Positions 18,713 through 27,140 are shown, counted from the stretch's first letter. The stretch: DNA of 64,000 nucleotides from Nocardia aurea (GCF_003123685.1 NZ_QCYJ01000020.1:434001-498000); one strand, 5' to 3'. The notes: generated by a model not told the origin, from the letters alone. Made by a program: numbers and translations.

Positions 18713-19029
18713 AAACGCATCCGCTCGAGGCGGTCCACATCGAGGCACCGCGCGGATATGCCCGCGTGGTCCAGGGACACGTGTTCGTCGGCCGCCTGGT
18801 CGAACTCGACGGCGAAGTCTGGATTCTCCCCGTTCGACACTGCGATGCCTACCAGGCCGCGCAGTTGATCTCGGCCGCCGATCGCGTCTGGCTGCTCGGC
18901 CGCGAAGCGTTCTCGGCGCGGCACTGGAGGGCCGAGGACAACGGGAGTCACACCATCTCGATCTACGTGCGACCGCCGAGGACATGGGCCGAGCGCGAGC
19001 AGGCGACGGCGGTGGCGTCATGGGCATGA
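18709..19029 (+). CDS. small element protein, function unknown
   Basis: A 106-residue protein starting at GTG 18709, in a GTGA overlap with the previous stop. The fold looks alpha/beta, with VHIEAPRGYARVVQGHVFVGRLVELDGEVWILPVRHCDAYQAAQLISAADRVWLLG in the core. No motif gives a function. The coupling shows it belongs to the same operon as the replication gene downstream. Confidence 0.65.
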   Translation: MKTHPLEAVHIEAPRGYARVVQGHVFVGRLVELDGEVWILPVRHCDAYQAAQLISAADRVWLLGREAFSARHWRAEDNGSHTISIYVRPPRTWAEREQATAVASWA

Positions 19030-19331
19030 ATTCGCCGCAGATCGAGGCCGCGCTCGCCGAGTGGTCGAAGGGCTACACCCCGACCGAATGGGCTCAACGG
19101 CACTTCCGGTCGAACTTCCGGATCGAGCTGGAAACCGCTCTAGCCCGGTTGATCCTGCTCGCCGAGGGCGAAGGGGACGAACTCGCGATCTCGGCCAGCG
19201 TCCAGTCCTTCGCCGCGCACGTCGCTCGCATGGACGAGAGGCTGCGCCGCGACTTGGCGGGTGACCGATACGTCGACACCGGGAAGCACCAGCGACCGGC
19301 CACCAACGCACGCGGCACCAACGCCGCATGA
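19020..19331 (+). CDS. small helical element protein, function unknown
   Basis: A 103-residue protein. The start is either ATG 19020 or ATG 19026; the latter makes an ATGA overlap with the previous stop. Residues 5-85 are predicted mainly helical (SPQIEAALAEWSKGYTPTEWAQRHFRSN), with a basic tail. I do not recognise a family. Directly after its stop comes a strong hairpin. Confidence 0.65.
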   Translation: MGMNSPQIEAALAEWSKGYTPTEWAQRHFRSNFRIELETALARLILLAEGEGDELAISASVQSFAAHVARMDERLRRDLAGDRYVDTGKHQRPATNARGTNAA

Positions 19332-19337
19332 CCAGTC

Positions 19338-19372
19338 GGGCCAACCGTGGTGCTCATCACCACGGTTGGCCC
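19338..19372. terminator. 15-bp hairpin inside the element operon
   Basis: GGGCCAACCGTGGTG and CACCACGGTTGGCCC form a perfect stem with loop CTCAT. It lies seven bases after one stop codon and directly abuts the GGAAAGGA ribosome site of the next gene. It could be an internal terminator, an RNA processing or stability element, or a control on translation of the gene preceding the replication ATPase. Confidence 0.65.
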
Positions 19373-19385
19373 GGAAAGGACCGAC

Positions 19386-19718
19386 ATGCCAGACAATCCC
19401 AACCCGCTATTCATCACGGGCCGCGGTGACGCACTCATCGGGATGATGGACCGCGCGCAGCTGCACGCCGACGCCGAGAAGATGATGCACCAGTTCATCG
19501 CGGCCGAGGGCGATCCGGCCAAACTGTCGCGCCTCACCACGATTTGGCTCGGCCGACTGGATTCCGAGCACCTGGCGCCGACCGCGCTCACCGCCGCGAC
19601 ATTGCTTGCGGCGTGCCTCGAGAAGCTGCGCCGTGCGGTGCTCGAGATCAATCCGAAGTTCGATCTCCATGCGCAGATCCTCGCGGGGTTCGACAAGGCG
19701 CGTGGCGGTGGGGAGTGA
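19386..19718 (+). CDS. small helical element protein preceding the ATPase
   Basis: A 110-residue, mostly helical protein (DRAQLHADAEKMMHQFIAAEG; TALTAATLLAACLEKLRRAVLEINPKFDLHAQILAGFDKARGGGE). ATG 19386 follows GGAAAGGA at a normal distance. It overlaps the ATPase gene by four bases (GTGA), so the two are probably made together. A role as partner or loader of the ATPase is only a guess from coupling. Confidence 0.65.
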   Translation: MPDNPNPLFITGRGDALIGMMDRAQLHADAEKMMHQFIAAEGDPAKLSRLTTIWLGRLDSEHLAPTALTAATLLAACLEKLRRAVLEINPKFDLHAQILAGFDKARGGGE

Positions 19719-20959
19719 CCCGAACCAAGCTGCCGCCACCGACAGCGCATTGCATCACGCACCCGCGCTACGACTCGGTGTGCTTCAGCTGTCAAGCCGC
19801 GTACCGCGAGCAGCTCGCCGAGATGGGTCCGGGCCCGGTCCGGGACCATACGAACGGGACGCGTCCCGCTATAGGGGGGCGGACGCGTCCCGATTCGGAA
19901 AGCAGCTGGTCAGAGGATATTCCGCCTGATCCGGAAGAGGAGGTGCGTCCCGAGGATTCCAACGATGACCGGACGCGTCCCGGACGCGTCCCGGACGCAC
20001 CCGTTCAACCGAAGTATTTCGATGTCGGCGCCCTGTTCGATGGCACGTTGCCCGAGACGCCGATACCGGAGATGTGCCCGCGCGACGACGGGATCGGGCT
20101 GTTCTACCGCGGTCAGTACAACGCCGTGTTCGGCGATCCGGAGGGTGGTAAGACGCTGCTCACCGATCACGCCACGGAGGCCGAACTCGCTGCCGGGGGT
20201 CGGGTGCTGCGCATCGACCTCGACCACAACGGCCCACAGTCCACGGTCGGGCGATTGGTCGCGATGGGTGCCAGACCGGATGTACTGCGGGATCCCGCAA
20301 AGTTCCTGTACATCGAGCCGGACGACCGCCTCGAGCTGCTCCACATCTGCGCACACATGAAGTCCTGGCGCCCGACGCTGGTCATCCTCGACAGCATCGG
20401 CGAGCTGCTGCCGCTGTTCGGCAGTAACAGCAACTCGGCCGACGAATTCACCATGTGTCACCGTGCCGTCATCAAACCGTTGGTGAGGACCGGAGCGTGT
20501 GTGGTCGGTATCGACCATCTCTCCAAGGGCACCGAATCGCGATCGTTCGGACCGGGCGGAACCATCGCCAAGATCCGGGCTATAGGCGGTACCTCGATCC
20601 GAGTGAAGGTCGACGCACCGTTCACCCCCGGCAAGGGCGGTAGCGCGTACCTCTCGATCAACAAGGACCGTCACGGCGGACTGCGCGCGAATTCTCCTGT
20701 CGGAGACAAGGAACCGCTTGCGGGGAAATTCATCCTCTGGCCGCGCCCCGATGGCGGATTGTCCGCATCGGTCAAGGCTGCGACCGAGGGCGAGCACAGC
20801 CCGGACGAGACCGCCCCGGACGCCGATATCGCTGCCGTTGCCGCGCTCGACCCCCCGGCCGAATCCGCCAACGATGCACGCGCACGACTCAAGTGGAGGG
20901 CGATACGGGCACGGGCCGCGTACAAGGCGTGGCGGGAGCAGAACGGCACGTCGGCGTGA
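19715..20959 (+). CDS. RecA-fold replication ATPase, RepA/AAA_25-like
   Basis: A 414-residue protein beginning at GTG 19715, coupled to the upstream stop; the longer frame upstream is a shadow. The N-terminus has a Cys/His cluster (HCITHPRYDSVCFSCQ, residues 12-27) that may bind zinc. A charged linker (about 45-100) is built from repeated RTRP units. The ATPase core has Walker A GDPEGGKT at 140-147 and Walker B LVILDS with Asp226, with a VVGIDHLSKG strand after it. This is the hexameric RepA/RecA-like helicase type found in plasmid and phage replication modules. In this element it is the only clear replication gene. Confidence 0.8.
   Translation: MTRTKLPPPTAHCITHPRYDSVCFSCQAAYREQLAEMGPGPVRDHTNGTRPAIGGRTRPDSESSWSEDIPPDPEEEVRPEDSNDDRTRPGRVPDAPVQPKYFDVGALFDGTLPETPIPEMCPRDDGIGLFYRGQYNAVFGDPEGGKTLLTDHATEAELAAGGRVLRIDLDHNGPQSTVGRLVAMGARPDVLRDPAKFLYIEPDDRLELLHICAHMKSWRPTLVILDSIGELLPLFGSNSNSADEFTMCHRAVIKPLVRTGACVVGIDHLSKGTESRSFGPGGTIAKIRAIGGTSIRVKVDAPFTPGKGGSAYLSINKDRHGGLRANSPVGDKEPLAGKFILWPRPDGGLSASVKAATEGEHSPDETAPDADIAAVAALDPPAESANDARARLKWRAIRARAAYKAWREQNGTSA
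19855..20003 (+). repeat. cluster of GGACGCGTCC palindromes inside the ATPase gene
   Basis: CGGGACGCGTCCCG at 19855-19868, CGGACGCGTCCCG at 19880-19892, a half site at 19943-19952, and tandem GGACGCGTCC copies at 19971 and 19982 followed by a degenerate one at 19992. All lie in the part coding the linker between the Cys cluster and the ATPase domain. They could be iteron-like sites bound by the Rep protein or only a repeat-expanded linker. Confidence 0.6.
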
Positions 20960-21381
20960 CCCTCGGCGAGAGCGAGCTACGCGCCACCCGGTACGCGGTG
21001 GCCGAGCTGAAACGCACCATCAGTCGGAGCGGTCAGCCCGTGCCGAATTGGTTGCTGCGCCTCGATTCCCGCCTCGATTGCGAGCTACAGGCAGCCATGT
21101 CCGATACCGGACATGAGTCCCGGAACGCCGGACCAGACTCAGAACTGGTCGGCGCGGCGGAAGCTGCCAGGCTCCTCGGAGTGACACCACGTCATGTACG
21201 CCGCCTCACCGCTGACCTGGCCGGACAGCGGGTAGGGCGCGAACTGGTTTTCCGCCGCGCTGCCGTCGTCGAGTACGCCGAAGCACGCAAGGAGAAACCA
21301 GGATGTCCAACCGAACCGACGCCGATACCGCCTCGGCCTACGTCGCATCGCTCACCGATGCCGAGTTCGCGAGCTTCGTAG
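20956..21381 (+). CDS. helix-turn-helix DNA-binding protein of the element
   Basis: A 141-residue protein from GTG 20956 in a GTGA overlap with the ATPase stop. Residues about 55-110 form a MerR/excisionase-like winged helix: LVGAAEAARLLGVTPRHVRRLTADLAGQRVGRELVFRRAAVVEYAEARK. The last 30 residues are Pro/Ser-rich and overlap another gene in a different frame. It may regulate the right part of the element or bind its origin. The element thus has two excisionase-like folds. Confidence 0.7.
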   Translation: MTLGESELRATRYAVAELKRTISRSGQPVPNWLLRLDSRLDCELQAAMSDTGHESRNAGPDSELVGAAEAARLLGVTPRHVRRLTADLAGQRVGRELVFRRAAVVEYAEARKEKPGCPTEPTPIPPRPTSHRSPMPSSRAS

Positions 21382-21467
21382 CTGCGACCCGCGAGCCCAC
21401 CGAACCGGACGAACCGAGCTATCCGGCCGCGTGGAAGCCGAGGCCGCGACAGAGGCGGACCCGGTGA
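21303..21467 (+). CDS. 54-residue overlapping small protein
   Basis: It begins at ATG 21303 after a clear AAGGAG site and overlaps the preceding HTH gene by 79 bases in another frame. The product has a short helical motif (ASAYVASLTDAEFASFVAATREP), then a Pro/Arg-rich tail. The SLTDAEFASFV-like motif is reminiscent of small proteins in actinobacteriophages. Its stop overlaps the next GTG. The ribosome site and coupling on both sides support expression. Confidence 0.6.
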   Translation: MSNRTDADTASAYVASLTDAEFASFVAATREPTEPDEPSYPAAWKPRPRQRRTR

Positions 21468-21676
21468 GCGAACCCGTCCCCGCGGACTACCCGATTCCCT
21501 CGCCCGTCCTCGGTGGCGACCCCCTGCCCCCGCCAACCGCCGACGAGATCGCGGATTGGCGACGAACGCAGTTGGCGCTCCAGCTCACCAACGCGGCGAA
21601 CGAGGCCCGTGGTCCGCAGTGGTGGATGTCCGGCAATCCCTACCCGGACAACTGGAAGCCGCAGGCCCGCCGATGA
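21464..21676 (+). CDS. 70-residue small element protein
   Basis: GTG 21464 overlaps the preceding stop (GTGA). The product is Pro-rich at the N-terminus, then TADEIADWRRTQLALQLTNAANEARGPQWWMSGNPYPDNWKPQARR. Several aromatic residues near the C-terminus suggest a binding patch. The family is not recognised. Confidence 0.55.
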   Translation: MSEPVPADYPIPSPVLGGDPLPPPTADEIADWRRTQLALQLTNAANEARGPQWWMSGNPYPDNWKPQARR

Positions 21677-21846
21677 GCCATTCGAACCGCAGCCATGCCC
21701 GCGCCTCGGTGCTGTCGGCCCGCCGCAACAAGAACAGTCGGCGCGTACAGCGGCGCGCGCAACGCCGCGACCGCGCGGTCACCGAAGTAGAGGCCGCATT
21801 CGCCGCGCTCGAAAACGATCCCACCCAGGAGGGGAACCCGACATGA
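21673..21846 (+). CDS. 57-residue basic small protein
   Basis: ATG 21673 overlaps the upstream stop (ATGA). The first 40 residues are strongly Arg/Ser/Asn-rich (ARASVLSARRNKNSRRVQRR), then a short acidic helix. It could bind nucleic acid or ribosomes; no family match is claimed. Its stop overlaps the start of the next gene, so it is inside the coupled train. Confidence 0.55.
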   Translation: MSHSNRSHARASVLSARRNKNSRRVQRRAQRRDRAVTEVEAAFAALENDPTQEGNPT

Positions 21847-22664
21847 ACGGTCTCATTCACTATCGGCACTGCAAGGCATTCGCCGGGAAGTTCGCCGCGA
21901 CCGGCGCGGCCATACCCGCATCGCTGCAACTGATCCTCGACAACATCGAGGCCGTCAGGAACTGGAAGGTGCAGGAACCGCGGACCATCGAGAAAGCGAT
22001 GGCCGAGGGCAAACTCGACCCCTCGACCATCGGCGCGCTGCTGCACGATGTGGTGGCCGAGCCCGCGAAAGATCCTCGGTTGGTGCAACAGCAGGCATTG
22101 GCGGTGCTCGCCCGCCAGTTCAACAAGGCGTTGCACGGCACCAGTGGTGACGAGGCGATGGCCGCGCTACGGCCAGCATTCGAGCAGTCGATCACTGCGC
22201 TCGAGGCAGCCCGCGAACTCGGCATCGGTGCGGAGACCTCAGCCGAACAGGTGATCGAGCTGGGCAACAAGGCGGTCGACGCATACCGCACGATCCCTAG
22301 CCACCGCGCAACACTCGACACCATCAACGATGTCATCTACTCGCTGTCCTACGGCGGAGACTTCCAGATCTTCCCGCACTATCCATGGATGGCAATCGGC
22401 GCGGGCAGCGAGTGCGTGATGGCTGCCTTCTACCTCGACGGCGCAGAGCGCGACATGTTCGGCGCTGCGCGAGTGCTCATCAACGACGGGAAGATTCGCC
22501 GCGGTGGTCGATGGATGCGGTTGCTCAGCGTGAGCCCGGTCAAGCTCAACTCGGTCACTCGTGCCCGCGAGATCATCGACTACTGGAACAGCGAGCATGT
22601 CGCGGCTGAGCAGCGCGAGTTCGTGCAGACGCATCCGCCGTACGACGCCGCTGTGCACCGCTGA
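21843..22664 (+). CDS. 273-residue element protein of unknown function before the tape measure gene
   Basis: ATG 21843 overlaps the previous stop (ATGA). The N-terminal 60% is helical, with paired amphipathic segments. The C-terminal 100 residues look like an alpha/beta domain: DTINDVIYSLSYGGDFQIFPHYPWMAIGAGSECVMAAFYLDGAERDMFGAARVLINDGKIRRGGRWMRLLSV. There is no signal peptide or membrane segment. It is the last gene of the coupled train, and 286 non-coding bases separate it from the tape measure gene. I recognise no function. Confidence 0.7.
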   Translation: MNGLIHYRHCKAFAGKFAATGAAIPASLQLILDNIEAVRNWKVQEPRTIEKAMAEGKLDPSTIGALLHDVVAEPAKDPRLVQQQALAVLARQFNKALHGTSGDEAMAALRPAFEQSITALEAARELGIGAETSAEQVIELGNKAVDAYRTIPSHRATLDTINDVIYSLSYGGDFQIFPHYPWMAIGAGSECVMAAFYLDGAERDMFGAARVLINDGKIRRGGRWMRLLSVSPVKLNSVTRAREIIDYWNSEHVAAEQREFVQTHPPYDAAVHR

Positions 22665-22950
22665 GCCCCACGTGACCCGCCAGGCCCTCACCGAGTCACC
22701 CTCCCACCTGGGGGGTGGCTCGGGTCGGGGGCCACGGCTGGCGGTACGCATAGCACCTCCCTACATACGTACGCCAAACCCCTGGGTTTTTCCTGGACCG
22801 GAAATATAGCCTGACCTGTGGATATGCCCTCGAATCGGCCCGAATCTGGGTGCATTCCGCATCGCTCGACGGGTGATCGTCGAGCCGTCTCGGAGCATAT
22901 CCGCAGGTCAGACCCCCCTACTCGTAACACTTCGCAGATCAGAGGCAGTC
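22665..22950. other. 286-base non-coding gap before the tape measure gene
   Basis: Holds the first CTACATACGT motif (22761-22773), directly followed by AAACCC-CT-GGGTTT and a T-run (22776-22791) that could act as a terminator. A GTG-initiated extension of the tape measure frame from 22873 is possible but less protein-like than ATG 22951. Confidence 0.5.
22761..22773 (+). repeat. CTACATACGT motif, copy 1
   Basis: CTACATACGTACG, about 95 bases after the stop of the 273-residue protein and 178 before the tape measure ATG. A loosely shared GG(R)TTT tail follows in all three copies. Confidence 0.6.
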
Positions 22951-25900
22951 ATGGCGACATTCACGGCCGGGACGGCGAGCGTCGAGATCGGCCCGGACTT
23001 CTCGAACTTCGTCCGTGACCTGCGCGCCGACCTGGATCGGGTCGATGCCGAACTCGGGGTCGATATCGTCCCCGACACCACCGGGTTCATCGAGCGGCTG
23101 CGCACCGAGCTGGAGCGCAACGGCGTCAAGGTAGAGATCGAGGTGGGCGTCGACGAGAACAGCCTGCGCGAACTCGAGACGCTGATAAAGGCCAAGCTCG
23201 ACGCGATGGACCTCACCGCGACAGTGAAGGTCGATGCCGATACCGCCGCCGCCGCGAACGAACTGGCCGCGCTGAAGGCCGCCTATCGCGACATGACGAT
23301 GAACGTGGACGCCGATACGACCGCGGCCGCCGCGCAGATCGGCGCGCTCAATGCGATCCCCGTGCGGGTCAACGTGTCCGGCGATCGAGCCTCCCTGATG
23401 TCGTCGCTCGGCGGCCCGCTCACCATCAACGCCGGGGTGCTCGGCATCTCACAGATTCCTGCCCTCGGCGCGGCCGTGAGTTCGGTCGGGATCAGCGTCC
23501 AGCAGCTCACACAGAACGCGCTCTTGCTCCCGGGCATCTTCGCCGCGGCGGGCGCGGGAATCGCAACCCTGACAATCGGCCTCGACGGCATGAAGGACGC
23601 GTTCGGCGAAGGACCGAAAGCACTGGCCGCGTACCAGGGTCTCTCCGACGAGGGCCGCCGCCTGGTCGACACCGCGAAGTCCTACGGCGATCAGTGGGAC
23701 GGCATCAAGAACCGCATCGGCGCGATCACCCTCGACGGTCTCTCGCAGCCCCTCGACCGCGTGCTCACCAACCAACTGCCCGCGCTCGAGCGCGGTATGG
23801 GATCACTTGCCGGACAGTTCAATACGGGGTTCAAGACGATTCTCGGCGAGCTGGGCAACGACTCGACGACGGGCGCGCTCGACAAGGTGTTCGGGAATAC
23901 GTCACAGGCTGCTGGCATCCTGAACGGTTCCATCACGCCGATCATCTCGAGCCTGCGCACCCTCGGCGGGACCGGCTCCACCTTCCTGCCGCAACTAGCC
24001 CAGGGATTCACCAACATCACGACGCGCCTGGATGCGTTCCTCATCCGGTCGGAGCAGTCCGGCGATCTGGCGAAGTGGATGCAAGAGGGCATCGACGCCG
24101 GTCGCGATCTCTTCTCCGTCCTCGGCAACCTCGGTTCGATCCTGGCGTCGGTGCTGCGCGCGGGAAAGACCGATGGCGAGGGGTTCCTCGGCACGGTCGA
24201 CAACCTGACCGACCGGTGGGCAACGTTCCTGAAGTCCAGCGACGGCCAAGCCGAGATGAAGGCATTCTTCGCCGATGGCCGCGACCAACTCGACCGCTGG
24301 GCACCGGTACTCCAGTCGGTCGGGGGCGGGCTGAAATCCGCCTACGAGGGTGCGCAAGCATGGTCGGGCGTGTTGATGCCGTTCCTTCGCGCTGCCGGTG
24401 ATCTGCTGCAAGGACACGACGGCATCGTGAAAACCGTGTTCGCCTCCTATCTGGCGTACCGGACCATCGGCCCGATCTTCACGGCAATTCAGGGCGGCAT
24501 CGCAAACACGTCTGCGCGCTTGACCGCGATGAACTCGGCGATGGCAGCGAGCACCGGTGCGACCGCATTCTCACGTGGCCTCGGTGCGATCAGCACGATA
24601 CTGGCCCCGGCCGCGCTTCCGGCCGTGATCATCGGCGCATCCGCGTTGGTCGGCATCCTCGCCACCAAGCACCAGGAGGCCGCCGACGCCGCACGGAATC
24701 AGCGCAACGAGCTGAACGCGCTGCGCGACACCATGAGTTCGTCCGGCGACATCACGCAGGAAACGATCAACAAGACCGCGAAGGATCTCACCGAGGGTGG
24801 ATTCATCACCCGCGCAGAGGGTTTCGGTATCAGCGGGCAAGGTCTGGTCAATGCTGGCCTCGGGCTGGACCCGAAAGCCAAGCAGCAGATCAACGACCGG
24901 TTGACGCAAATCATCCTCGAGCAGAAGGACAGCGCCGAGGGTTTCTCGGCGAACAGCCAGTTCCTCGGCCTCTCCGATACCACCGTCGCCCAAGCACTTC
25001 AGGGCATCCCGGAAGCCGTCGAGAAGTACAACGCCGCCGCCTCGGCCATGACCGAGAAGCTGGGTGCCGGGTCGGTTACCGATCTCGCCGAGCTGAAGGA
25101 CGCGCTCAACGACGTTGGCGAGTCCGCTGCCACCCTCGGTGGCGAGATGAACAGCACGACGAGCAAGACCGGCCAAGCCGCGGCCGAGATGCGCCAGCAG
25201 ACCGAGGCAGCGCACGGCACATTCGCGATCGTCGGTGACCTCGCGAAGCAGTTCGAGACCCTCGGCGTCTCGGTGTCCTCGGTGCCGGAGTCCAAGAAGA
25301 TCGTCGTCAACGCGCCGAGCGTGGCCGCGCTGCCGCCCGAACTGAGTGCCCTTGCCCAGCAGGTGAACGAGCTGCCCAACGGCAAGGTCGAGATCATCCT
25401 CAAGGACGAGGTAGCCAAGGCCGGTATCGCGCAGATTGTCGCGCCCGCGGTCAAGAACGTCACGGTGAACATGACCTACGAGGAGGCCACCGCTTCGGGT
25501 GAGTGGCGCGCGCCGATGGTCATCCCGCAGCCGAAAGCCCTCGGCGGTCCGATCACGGGCGGCATCGCGGGCCGCGACTCCGTGCCGATCCTCGCGATGC
25601 CCGGCGAGCACATGCTCGACACGGGAGATGTCGACCGCCTCGGCGGCCAGGCAGGTGTGTATCGATTCCGTGCTGCGCTGGCCGCTGGACTCGTCCGTCC
25701 GATGAAGGACGGCGGTGCGGTGGGTTGGTCGGATCAGAACGAGATCGACCTACAGCAGGCGATCAACGCCGTCGACAAGGCCAAGCGCGAGCGCGAGGAG
25801 CTGGAGTCGAAGAAGGGCACCGACGACGCCGACCGCACGGGCGCCGATCTGAAGATTCAGGAACTCGAGCTGAAGGTGCGCGACCTCGAGGCCAAGAAGG

Positions 25901-27093
25901 CAGGCGGGTCCGGCACGTCGACGGAGATCCTGCCCCAGGCCGAGCTGCCCGGGAAGCGCGCGAACTCCGATCTCGACAAGGAGGACGCCGACGCCGCGGT
26001 CGACCAGGCGAACACCAAGCGGAACAAGGTCTACAGCGACCCGGCGAGCACCGACGAGGAGAAGCGCGCCGCCGACCGCGACTACCAGCGGGCCCAGAAC
26101 TCGCGCACCGAGGCCTACAAGGCCAAGACCGAGGGCGACGACGCGAACATTTCCCTGCCCGGTATCGCGGCGAAGGGCGCCGGGATTCTCGCCGAGGGGT
26201 TCCTGTCCGCGCTGGGCCTGGAGAACTCGGTCCTGTCCGGGAACAACGTCTACACCAAGAGCCTCGGCAAGGTCATCGACTTCTACGGCGACAAAGCCAA
26301 GGAGCAGGAAGGCGACGGCTACGGCTACACGCCGAAGAACCTGCCGCAGGACAAGGAGACCTCGTCGTCGGACAGCAGTTCCTCGAGCGACACCGGCGAC
26401 AGCGGGAAGTCGAGCAGCAACTACGACGCCGGGGCTGGTGTCGAACAGTGGCGCGGAACCTTCGGGTCCGTCCTCCGCGCCTTGTCCCTGCCCGCGTCGT
26501 GGCTGGATCTCGGCCTTGCGCAGATGCGTACGGAATCGGGCGGCAATCCGCGCGCCATCAACAACTGGGATTCCAACGCAGCGAAGGGCACGCCGAGCAA
26601 GGGCCTCATGCAGGTGATCGACCCGACGTTCCTCGCGAACCGTTCCGAGATGTACCCCAACGACATCTGGAATCCGGGCGCGAATATCGCGGCGTCCCTG
26701 CGCTACACCGTCGGCCGCTACGGCTCCCCGGTCGGCGTCTGGGGGCAGGGCCACGGCTACCGCGAGGGTGGTTGGGTGTTCGGTCCGGGCGGCCCGCGTG
26801 ACGATGGGTTCCTCGCGCCGCTGTCCAACGGCGAGTTCGTGGTGAACGCCGCCGCGGCCGGGTTGAACGCGCCTGCGCTGGAGGCGATGAACGCGGGTGT
26901 GCCGACGCAGCTGCCGCCACTGCCTGAGCTGAAGGGGCGGCGGGGCCCCGAAGTGCAGAAGGTCCACCGTGATTTCTCGGTCAACTTCCACGCGCCACTT
27001 CAGGTGATGGACCCGCGCGAACTCATCCGCGAAGTCGAACGGCACCAGGCGCTCCAAGCGCAGGGCGCGATGGCGGGACTCTCCCACTACTGA
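22951..27093 (+). CDS. phage tail tape measure protein with C-terminal lytic transglycosylase domain
   Basis: A 1380-residue protein. Its start has repeated strand-helix units typical of actinophage tape measures (SVEIGPDFSNFVRDLRADLD; VDIVPDTTGFIERLRTELE). Hydrophobic segments lie near 191-210 and 550-572, a charged coiled coil near 930-1060 and a Ser/Asp linker near 1137-1157. Residues about 1165-1260 form an SLT-type transglycosylase domain (LGLAQMRTESGGNP; GLMQVIDPTF) with likely catalytic Glu1195. C-terminal GG..GPGGPRDDGFLAPLSNGEFVVNA motifs also recur in tape measures. The protein sets tail length and helps DNA entry. ATG 22951 has an AGAGG site. It is the only recognisable virion gene in the element. 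Confidence 0.92.
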   Translation: MATFTAGTASVEIGPDFSNFVRDLRADLDRVDAELGVDIVPDTTGFIERLRTELERNGVKVEIEVGVDENSLRELETLIKAKLDAMDLTATVKVDADTAAAANELAALKAAYRDMTMNVDADTTAAAAQIGALNAIPVRVNVSGDRASLMSSLGGPLTINAGVLGISQIPALGAAVSSVGISVQQLTQNALLLPGIFAAAGAGIATLTIGLDGMKDAFGEGPKALAAYQGLSDEGRRLVDTAKSYGDQWDGIKNRIGAITLDGLSQPLDRVLTNQLPALERGMGSLAGQFNTGFKTILGELGNDSTTGALDKVFGNTSQAAGILNGSITPIISSLRTLGGTGSTFLPQLAQGFTNITTRLDAFLIRSEQSGDLAKWMQEGIDAGRDLFSVLGNLGSILASVLRAGKTDGEGFLGTVDNLTDRWATFLKSSDGQAEMKAFFADGRDQLDRWAPVLQSVGGGLKSAYEGAQAWSGVLMPFLRAAGDLLQGHDGIVKTVFASYLAYRTIGPIFTAIQGGIANTSARLTAMNSAMAASTGATAFSRGLGAISTILAPAALPAVIIGASALVGILATKHQEAADAARNQRNELNALRDTMSSSGDITQETINKTAKDLTEGGFITRAEGFGISGQGLVNAGLGLDPKAKQQINDRLTQIILEQKDSAEGFSANSQFLGLSDTTVAQALQGIPEAVEKYNAAASAMTEKLGAGSVTDLAELKDALNDVGESAATLGGEMNSTTSKTGQAAAEMRQQTEAAHGTFAIVGDLAKQFETLGVSVSSVPESKKIVVNAPSVAALPPELSALAQQVNELPNGKVEIILKDEVAKAGIAQIVAPAVKNVTVNMTYEEATASGEWRAPMVIPQPKALGGPITGGIAGRDSVPILAMPGEHMLDTGDVDRLGGQAGVYRFRAALAAGLVRPMKDGGAVGWSDQNEIDLQQAINAVDKAKREREELESKKGTDDADRTGADLKIQELELKVRDLEAKKAGGSGTSTEILPQAELPGKRANSDLDKEDADAAVDQANTKRNKVYSDPASTDEEKRAADRDYQRAQNSRTEAYKAKTEGDDANISLPGIAAKGAGILAEGFLSALGLENSVLSGNNVYTKSLGKVIDFYGDKAKEQEGDGYGYTPKNLPQDKETSSSDSSSSSDTGDSGKSSSNYDAGAGVEQWRGTFGSVLRALSLPASWLDLGLAQMRTESGGNPRAINNWDSNAAKGTPSKGLMQVIDPTFLANRSEMYPNDIWNPGANIAASLRYTVGRYGSPVGVWGQGHGYREGGWVFGPGGPRDDGFLAPLSNGEFVVNAAAAGLNAPALEAMNAGVPTQLPPLPELKGRRGPEVQKVHRDFSVNFHAPLQVMDPRELIREVERHQALQAQGAMAGLSHY

Positions 27094-27094
27094 C

Positions 27095-27127
27095 CGAAGG
27101 GGTACGCGGATCTCGCGTACCCCTTCG
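27095..27127. terminator. strong hairpin after the tape measure gene
   Basis: CGAAGGGGTACGCG and CGCGTACCCCTTCG form a perfect 14-bp stem with loop GATCT, starting just after the tape measure stop. It separates this gene from the convergent XRE-type gene and is immediately followed by motif copy 2. Confidence 0.8.
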
Positions 27128-27140
27128 CTACATACGTACG
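27128..27140 (+). repeat. CTACATACGT motif, copy 2
   Basis: CTACATACGTACG starts on the base after the hairpin that ends the tape measure unit. It lies in the gap before the stop of the convergent gene. Confidence 0.6.
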
